Below, piece by piece: positions 7,711 through 10,922 of a stretch of DNA of 10,922 bases (position 1 is the first letter of the stretch; each line of letters opens with the position of its first letter). Position numbers and translations under genes: made by a program. The notes beneath the pieces are model-generated. The model was not told the DNA's origin. It did not search any database and saw only the letters and a program-made list of their open reading frames with translations. This stretch comes from Betaproteobacteria bacterium. GTDB lineage: Bacteria > Pseudomonadota > Gammaproteobacteria > Burkholderiales > Thiobacillaceae. The stretch is from NCBI GenBank assembly GCA_016873905.1, contig VGVU01000042.1, positions 1-10,922 of the forward strand, written 5' to 3'.

Positions 7711-8397
7711 ATGGATATGCATCAAATCATCTTCGGGGTTTATCCCTACATCGCCCTGGTTACCTTTATTCTGGGTAGCTGGATTCGTTTTGACCACGAG
7801 CAATACACCTGGAAAAGCGATTCCAGCCAGTTGTTGTCCAAGACATACATGCGCTTTGCCAGCAATGTGTTCCATATCGGCATCCTGGGTATCTTCTTCG
7901 GCCATCTGGTCGGTATGCTCACCCCTCACTCGGTGTTCCTCGCCATGGGCATTTCCGACGCGGCCCACCAGGGCATCGCCATCTTCGCCGGCGGTATCTT
8001 CGGCCTGATGGTCATCCTTGGTGGTGTCATCCTCTGGTTGCGGCGCCTGTTCAACAAGCGAGTCCGCGCCGCCAGCCGCTGGATGGACATCAACATCCTG
8101 GGCTGGCTGATCCTGACGGCCTGCGTCGGCTTCTCCACCATCTTCTGGTCCGTCGGCCATGCCGAGCACAAAGACTTCACCGTCATGATTCGCCTGACCG
8201 AGTATGTACAAAGCGTCGTCATGCTGCAGGCCAATCCGGAGCTGATCCGTAACATCGACCCCGTGTACAAACTGCACATGTTCTTCGGCCTCTCCGTGTT
8301 CCTGTTCTTCCCCTTCACCCGCCTTGTACACATCTGGAGCGCGCCAATCGGCTACCTGTTCCGCGCCTACCAGATCGTCCGCGCCAAACGGGTGTAA
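7711..8397 (+). CDS. narI: Respiratory nitrate reductase, gamma (cytochrome b) subunit NarI
   Basis: Membrane anchor with two b haems that oxidises quinol at the periplasmic side and sends electrons to NarH, releasing protons outside. It has 228 residues (225 in E. coli) with about five hydrophobic helices. The four haem ligands are present: H55 and H65 (FHIGILGIFFGHLVGML) and H189 and H207 (KLHMFFGLSVF, RLVHIWSAP), matching E. coli H56, H66, H187 and H205. The N-terminal YPYIALVTFILGSWIRFD and C-terminal YQIVRAKRV also match. It is the last gene of narGHJI; a strong hairpin with a T run follows 8 bases after its stop. Confidence 0.99.
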   Translation: MDMHQIIFGVYPYIALVTFILGSWIRFDHEQYTWKSDSSQLLSKTYMRFASNVFHIGILGIFFGHLVGMLTPHSVFLAMGISDAAHQGIAIFAGGIFGLMVILGGVILWLRRLFNKRVRAASRWMDINILGWLILTACVGFSTIFWSVGHAEHKDFTVMIRLTEYVQSVVMLQANPELIRNIDPVYKLHMFFGLSVFLFFPFTRLVHIWSAPIGYLFRAYQIVRAKRV

Positions 8398-8404
8398 TCC
8401 TTTC

Positions 8405-8479
8405 GCCGCAGCAGCCTGACCCCGTCAAACCTCTCAATCGCTTCCATCCCAAAGAGAGAGGTGGCCGCTGCGGCTTTTT
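8405..8479 (+). terminator. Branched hairpin with T run between narI and the dsrC-like gene (terminator or attenuator)
   Basis: An outer stem pairs 8405-8416 (GCCGCAGCAGCC) with 8463-8474 (GGCCGCTGCGGC), 12 positions with one A/C mismatch, followed directly by five T at 8475-8479. Inside it, ACCTCTC at 8429-8435 pairs perfectly with GAGAGGT at 8456-8462, stacking against the outer stem on the 3' side. TGAC (8417-8420) and GTCA (8424-8427) form a small third stem. The purine-rich GAGAGAGG, the best Shine-Dalgarno-like sequence in the gap, is buried in the second stem. The T run touches the first possible ATG (8480) of the next gene. The simplest reading is an intrinsic terminator for narGHJI; an attenuator or leader structure controlling the dsrC-like gene is equally compatible with position. 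Pairing was done by eye. Confidence 0.6.
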
Positions 8480-8914
8480 ATGGGTACTTTAAGCATGGAA
8501 AAGAAAATGTTGGGCATGCCCAAGGTTCATTACCGCGAAGATGCCATCAATACTGCAAATCCCTACGCCATCTACACCAAGGAGGTCCTCGTTGATGGCG
8601 AAAAGATACTGACCGATCCAGAGGGCTACATCCTCAATATGGACGAATGGAGTGAAGGCTTTGCCATCGCCCAGGCCGCCGTTGAGGGACTGACACTTAC
8701 CGATGAGCACTGGGATGTGATTTATTTCATCCGCCACTATTACGACGAGCGCAGCATTCAGGCCCAGGTGCGCGACATGATTCGTCACTTCCGGGAAGCT
8801 TGGGGCCCGGAACACGGCAACAACCACTATCTGCATGACTTGTTCCCCATGGGCGGCCCGCAAAAACAAGGCAACCGTGTCGCGGGAATTCGCAAGACCA
8901 AGGGCGAACACTGA
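8480..8914 (+). CDS. DsrC/TusE-family protein lacking both redox cysteines
   Basis: Member of the DsrC/TusE/DsvC family of small sulfur-relay proteins. Residues about 35-144 align with E. coli TusE and Allochromatium DsrC: EVLVDGEKILTDPEGYILNMDEW, LTDEHWDVIYFIRHYYDE, the GNNHYLHDLFP segment, then the C-terminal arm GGPQKQGNRVAGIRKTKGEH. In sulfur carriers this arm holds a penultimate cysteine and, in DsrC, a second one about ten residues earlier. Here these positions are E143 and N132, and the protein has no cysteine anywhere. It therefore cannot carry a persulfide or form the DsrC trisulfide, and is better viewed as a regulatory or binding paralogue (a group I recall being called RspA). There is also an N-terminal extension of about 34 residues compared with TusE. 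Start uncertain: ATGs at 8480, 8495, 8507 and 8516; 8480 touches a T run and lacks a well-placed Shine-Dalgarno, and 8507 has a GGAAAAG upstream. Its job beside nar is inferred only. Confidence 0.9.
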   Translation: MGTLSMEKKMLGMPKVHYREDAINTANPYAIYTKEVLVDGEKILTDPEGYILNMDEWSEGFAIAQAAVEGLTLTDEHWDVIYFIRHYYDERSIQAQVRDMIRHFREAWGPEHGNNHYLHDLFPMGGPQKQGNRVAGIRKTKGEH

Positions 8915-8983
8915 CCCCCACCTGCTTCTGGCTGGAATTTGCCTGTACGATCCGTTCATACTGGCGTCCATCCTCATCAGAAC

Positions 8984-9634
8984 ATGATCGTTTCTACCCC
9001 CTTGCGGGCCATCCATATCGGCCCGATTGCCGAGTTGGGCCCTGATCGCCAGCCCAGCGCCATCGCCAAACACCCGGTCACGGGCCGCATCGAAATCACT
9101 CCGCTGGGATTGGCCGGCGATTTTCAGGCCGATCGTGCGCATCACGGTGGACCTGACAAGTCCTTGCACCATTACCCCGCCGAGCATTACGCGGCCTGGA
9201 AGGCTGAACTGCCAGACCGATCCGCGCTGTTTCAACCCGGTGGCTTTGGCGAAAACCTATCCACGCTCGGAATCTGCGAAAACGATGTCTGTCTGGGCGA
9301 TCAGTTCCGCCTCGGGACCGCGCTGATCCAGGTTTCCCAGGGGCGACAACCCTGTACCAAGCTCAATCAGCGTTTTGCGACCCCGGACATGCTCGAACGC
9401 GTCCTTGGCAACGGTCGGACCGGCTGGTATTACCGGATCCTGGAGCCTGGCGAGACGCGGGTCGGCGACACCCTGACCCTTCTCGAACGCCCCCTGCCCG
9501 ACTGGACACTCACCCGTCTGTGGCAGGTGTTATTTGGAATCGAGAAAAACCTTGACGACCTCGCCTGGCTAAGTCGAAACCCCCTTCTGGCCGCCAGTTG
9601 GCGCGAACGGGCCGCACGGCGCATAAACGCATAG
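8984..9634 (+). CDS. yiiM: MOSC-domain protein, YiiM-like (6-N-hydroxylaminopurine resistance type)
   Basis: The protein of 216 residues closely follows E. coli YiiM (224 residues), a cytoplasmic molybdenum-cofactor-binding MOSC protein that detoxifies N-hydroxylated base analogues such as 6-hydroxylaminopurine. Landmarks: PSAIAKHPVTGRIEITPLGLAGD (24-46), HHGGPDKSLHHYPAEHYAAW (53-72), GGFGENLSTLGICENDVCLGD (86-106) and the core IQVSQGRQPCTKLN (115-128), whose cysteine C124 is the conserved residue expected to ligate Mo. A C-terminal helical extension resembles the YiiM tail. The ATG at 8984 was chosen because the YiiM-like part starts a few residues later; no good ribosome-binding site precedes it, and a TTG at 8939 could add 15 residues. 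It lies 69 bases after the dsrC-like gene with no visible terminator between, so read-through is possible. It depends on the same Mo cofactor as NarG, which may or may not explain the neighbourhood. Confidence 0.88.
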   Translation: MIVSTPLRAIHIGPIAELGPDRQPSAIAKHPVTGRIEITPLGLAGDFQADRAHHGGPDKSLHHYPAEHYAAWKAELPDRSALFQPGGFGENLSTLGICENDVCLGDQFRLGTALIQVSQGRQPCTKLNQRFATPDMLERVLGNGRTGWYYRILEPGETRVGDTLTLLERPLPDWTLTRLWQVLFGIEKNLDDLAWLSRNPLLAASWRERAARRINA

Positions 9635-9639
9635 GATCT

Positions 9640-9659
9640 GTCGGCCAACGGCGGCCGAC
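9640..9659 (+). terminator. GC-rich hairpin after the MOSC gene, no T run
   Basis: GTCGGCC (9640-9646) pairs perfectly with GGCCGAC (9653-9659) around a six-base loop, five bases after the yiiM stop. No T run follows, so it is a weak terminator candidate on either strand. It lies in the 77-base gap before the rlhA-like gene. Confidence 0.35.
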
Positions 9660-9711
9660 GGCGGCTTCCGGTCATATCCGCGCCGAACCCGATCCCGTAA
9701 AATCGGCCGCC

Positions 9712-10922
9712 ATGACGCACTCAACGCCCCTCGCCGCCGCTCTCGAACTCCTGGCCCCGGCCAAAAACGCCGATTTCGGCATGGCGGCCATCGACCACGG
9801 TGCCGATGCCGTGTACATCGGCGGCCCGTCGTTCGGGGCCCGGGCGGCCGCCGGCAACACCGTCGCCGACATTGAACGGCTGGCGCGCCACGCCCACACC
9901 TACCACGCCCAGGTCTTTGTCGCCCTCAACACCATTCTGCGCGATGACGAACTGGAACCCGCGCGGCAACTCGCCTGGGATTGCTATCACGCTGGGGCCG
10001 ATGCGCTGATTGTGCAGGACATGGGCCTGCTGGAGATGGACCTGCCGCCCATTGAGCTCCATGCCAGCACGCAGACCGATAACCGCCATCTGAACAAGGT
10101 CCGTTTTCTGGAGCAGGTCGGCTTTTCGCAGATTGTCCTGGCGCGTGAACTGAGCCTGAAACAGATCCGCGCCATTGCCGCCGAGACCTCCGCAACGCTG
10201 GAGTTTTTCGTACACGGCGCCCTCTGTGTGGCCTTCTCCGGGCAATGCCACATCAGCCACGCCCACACCGGGCGCAGTGCCAACCGGGGAGAATGTTCGC
10301 AGGCCTGCCGCCTGCCGTATTCACTCAGCGATACCGACGGCCACCTCATCACCCAGAACCAGCATCTCCTGTCGATGAAGGACAACGACCAGAGCGCCAA
10401 CCTGGCCGCGTTGGCCGAGGCCGGGATCCGCTCGTTCAAGATCGAGGGGCGCTACAAGGATCTGGGTTATGTGAAAAATGTGACGGCCCATTATCGCCAG
10501 CAACTCGACCGGATCATCGACGCCGACCCGCGTTACTGCGCCGCCGCGCAGGGCCGCTGCACCTACACCTTCACGCCGCGTCCGGAAAAGACCTTCAACC
10601 GGGGCACGACCGACTATTTCGTCAACGAGCGCCATCACGGCATCGAGGCCTTCGAGACCCCAAAATTCAGTGGCGAGGCCATCGGCCGGGTGCTCAAGGT
10701 TGATGCGGCACGGCGTAACTTCACGGTCGAGGCCTTTGAGCCCATCCACAACGGCGATGGCCTGACCTGGTACACGCCCAAGGGCGAACTGGCCGGCCTG
10801 CGCGTCAACCGCGCCGAAGGCCAGACGCTGTTTGCTGCCGAGGACCTGCCCGCGGATCTGGTGCCGGGCACCGCCCTGTTCCGCAACCACGATCAGGCCT
10901 TTGTGCGCGCCCTGGAGCGGCC
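9712..10922 (+). CDS. rlhA: U32-family RlhA-like enzyme (23S rRNA 5-hydroxycytidine synthase), 3' end beyond window
   Basis: The reading frame is open from the ATG at 9712 to the window edge: 403 complete codons plus two bases, with no stop. The sequence parallels E. coli RlhA (YdcP, about 650 residues), which hydroxylates C2501 of 23S rRNA. Landmarks: ELLAPAKNADFGMAAIDHGA (12-31), DAVYIGGPSFGARAAAGN, ALNTILRDDELEPA, DALIVQDMGLLEMDLPPIEL, IVLARELSLKQIRAI, SANRGECSQACRLPYSL and KDNDQSANLAALAEAGIRSFKIEGRYKD. Four cysteines at C172, C179, C195 and C199 match the Fe-S ligand set typical of U32 RNA-hydroxylation proteins. The whole family is often mislabelled as peptidase or collagenase; the RNA-modifying call is from established knowledge of RlhA and TrhP. 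Roughly 250 C-terminal residues are outside the window. No strong Shine-Dalgarno precedes the ATG, but the N-terminus aligns well. There is no evident functional tie to the nar cluster. Confidence 0.93.
   Translation, partial: MTHSTPLAAALELLAPAKNADFGMAAIDHGADAVYIGGPSFGARAAAGNTVADIERLARHAHTYHAQVFVALNTILRDDELEPARQLAWDCYHAGADALIVQDMGLLEMDLPPIELHASTQTDNRHLNKVRFLEQVGFSQIVLARELSLKQIRAIAAETSATLEFFVHGALCVAFSGQCHISHAHTGRSANRGECSQACRLPYSLSDTDGHLITQNQHLLSMKDNDQSANLAALAEAGIRSFKIEGRYKDLGYVKNVTAHYRQQLDRIIDADPRYCAAAQGRCTYTFTPRPEKTFNRGTTDYFVNERHHGIEAFETPKFSGEAIGRVLKVDAARRNFTVEAFEPIHNGDGLTWYTPKGELAGLRVNRAEGQTLFAAEDLPADLVPGTALFRNHDQAFVRALER

Noticed and set aside
8929..8943. TGGCTGGAATTTGC resembling a sigma-54 -24/-12 promoter before the MOSC gene
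   Set aside because: The distance between GG and GC is one base too short, and sigma-54 promoters tolerate little spacing change; the rest of the consensus is weak.
9698..9703. TAAAAT as a -10 box for the rlhA-like gene
   Set aside because: No acceptable -35 element at 16-18 bases upstream, and transcription would start almost at the ATG.
9712..10922. Peptidase or collagenase activity for the U32 protein
   Set aside because: The four-cysteine set and close match to RlhA point to RNA hydroxylation; peptidase labels for this subgroup are inherited annotation.
1..10922. CRISPR array, insertion sequence, tRNA or rRNA
   Set aside because: No regularly spaced direct repeats, transposase-like frames, terminal inverted repeats or structural RNA signatures were found; intergenic gaps are all under 110 bases.

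Overview
The window is a GC-rich, tightly packed, entirely plus-strand stretch of a proteobacterial chromosome. It is built around a respiratory nitrate reductase operon: narK (5' end cut by the window edge), a small unrecognised two-helix membrane protein, narG, narH, narJ and narI. Downstream lie a DsrC/TusE-family gene, a YiiM-type MOSC-domain gene, and the start of an rlhA-type U32 (rRNA hydroxylase) gene that runs off the right edge. A DsrC-family gene directly behind narGHJI, together with YiiM- and RlhA-type genes that resemble their E. coli counterparts closely, suggests a gammaproteobacterium (or a close betaproteobacterial relative), possibly a nitrate-respiring sulfur oxidiser. That assignment is inference; no taxonomic marker such as rRNA is present.

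Region 1-1572: NarK-family nitrate/nitrite transporter lacking its first transmembrane helix because the window starts inside the gene. It carries an unusual insert of about 105 residues in the loop between TM5 and TM6, made of four similar beta-hairpin-like units. Region 1601-1816: a 71-residue membrane protein with two predicted helices, wedged between narK and narG. Region 1832-8397: narG, narH, narJ and narI with gaps of 13-20 bases; the Shine-Dalgarno sequences of narJ and narI overlap the preceding stop codons, so translation is probably coupled. All Fe-S, Mo and haem ligands that could be checked against E. coli NarGHI are present. NarJ is short and lacks the usual C-terminal extension.

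Region 8398-8914: a branched, terminator-like RNA structure ending in five T, which abuts the first ATG of a DsrC-like protein. That protein keeps the family fold sequence and C-terminal arm but has no cysteine at all: both redox-active cysteines are replaced. This cysteine-free DsrC paralogue coupled to a nitrate reductase operon, with a possible riboregulatory or attenuating leader, is the most interesting part of the window. Region 8984-9634: YiiM-like MOSC protein. Region 9712-10922: the first 403 codons of an RlhA-like enzyme.

Functionally, NarK brings in nitrate and exports nitrite; NarGHI oxidises quinol and reduces nitrate on the cytoplasmic face; NarJ assembles NarG. The MOSC protein is a second molybdenum-related function. 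The DsrC-like protein may link sulfur state to nitrate respiration, most plausibly as a regulator or binding partner rather than a sulfur carrier. No mobile element, CRISPR array, tRNA or rRNA was seen, and no gene-free stretch reaches 300 bases. The promoter of the nar operon must lie upstream of the window.
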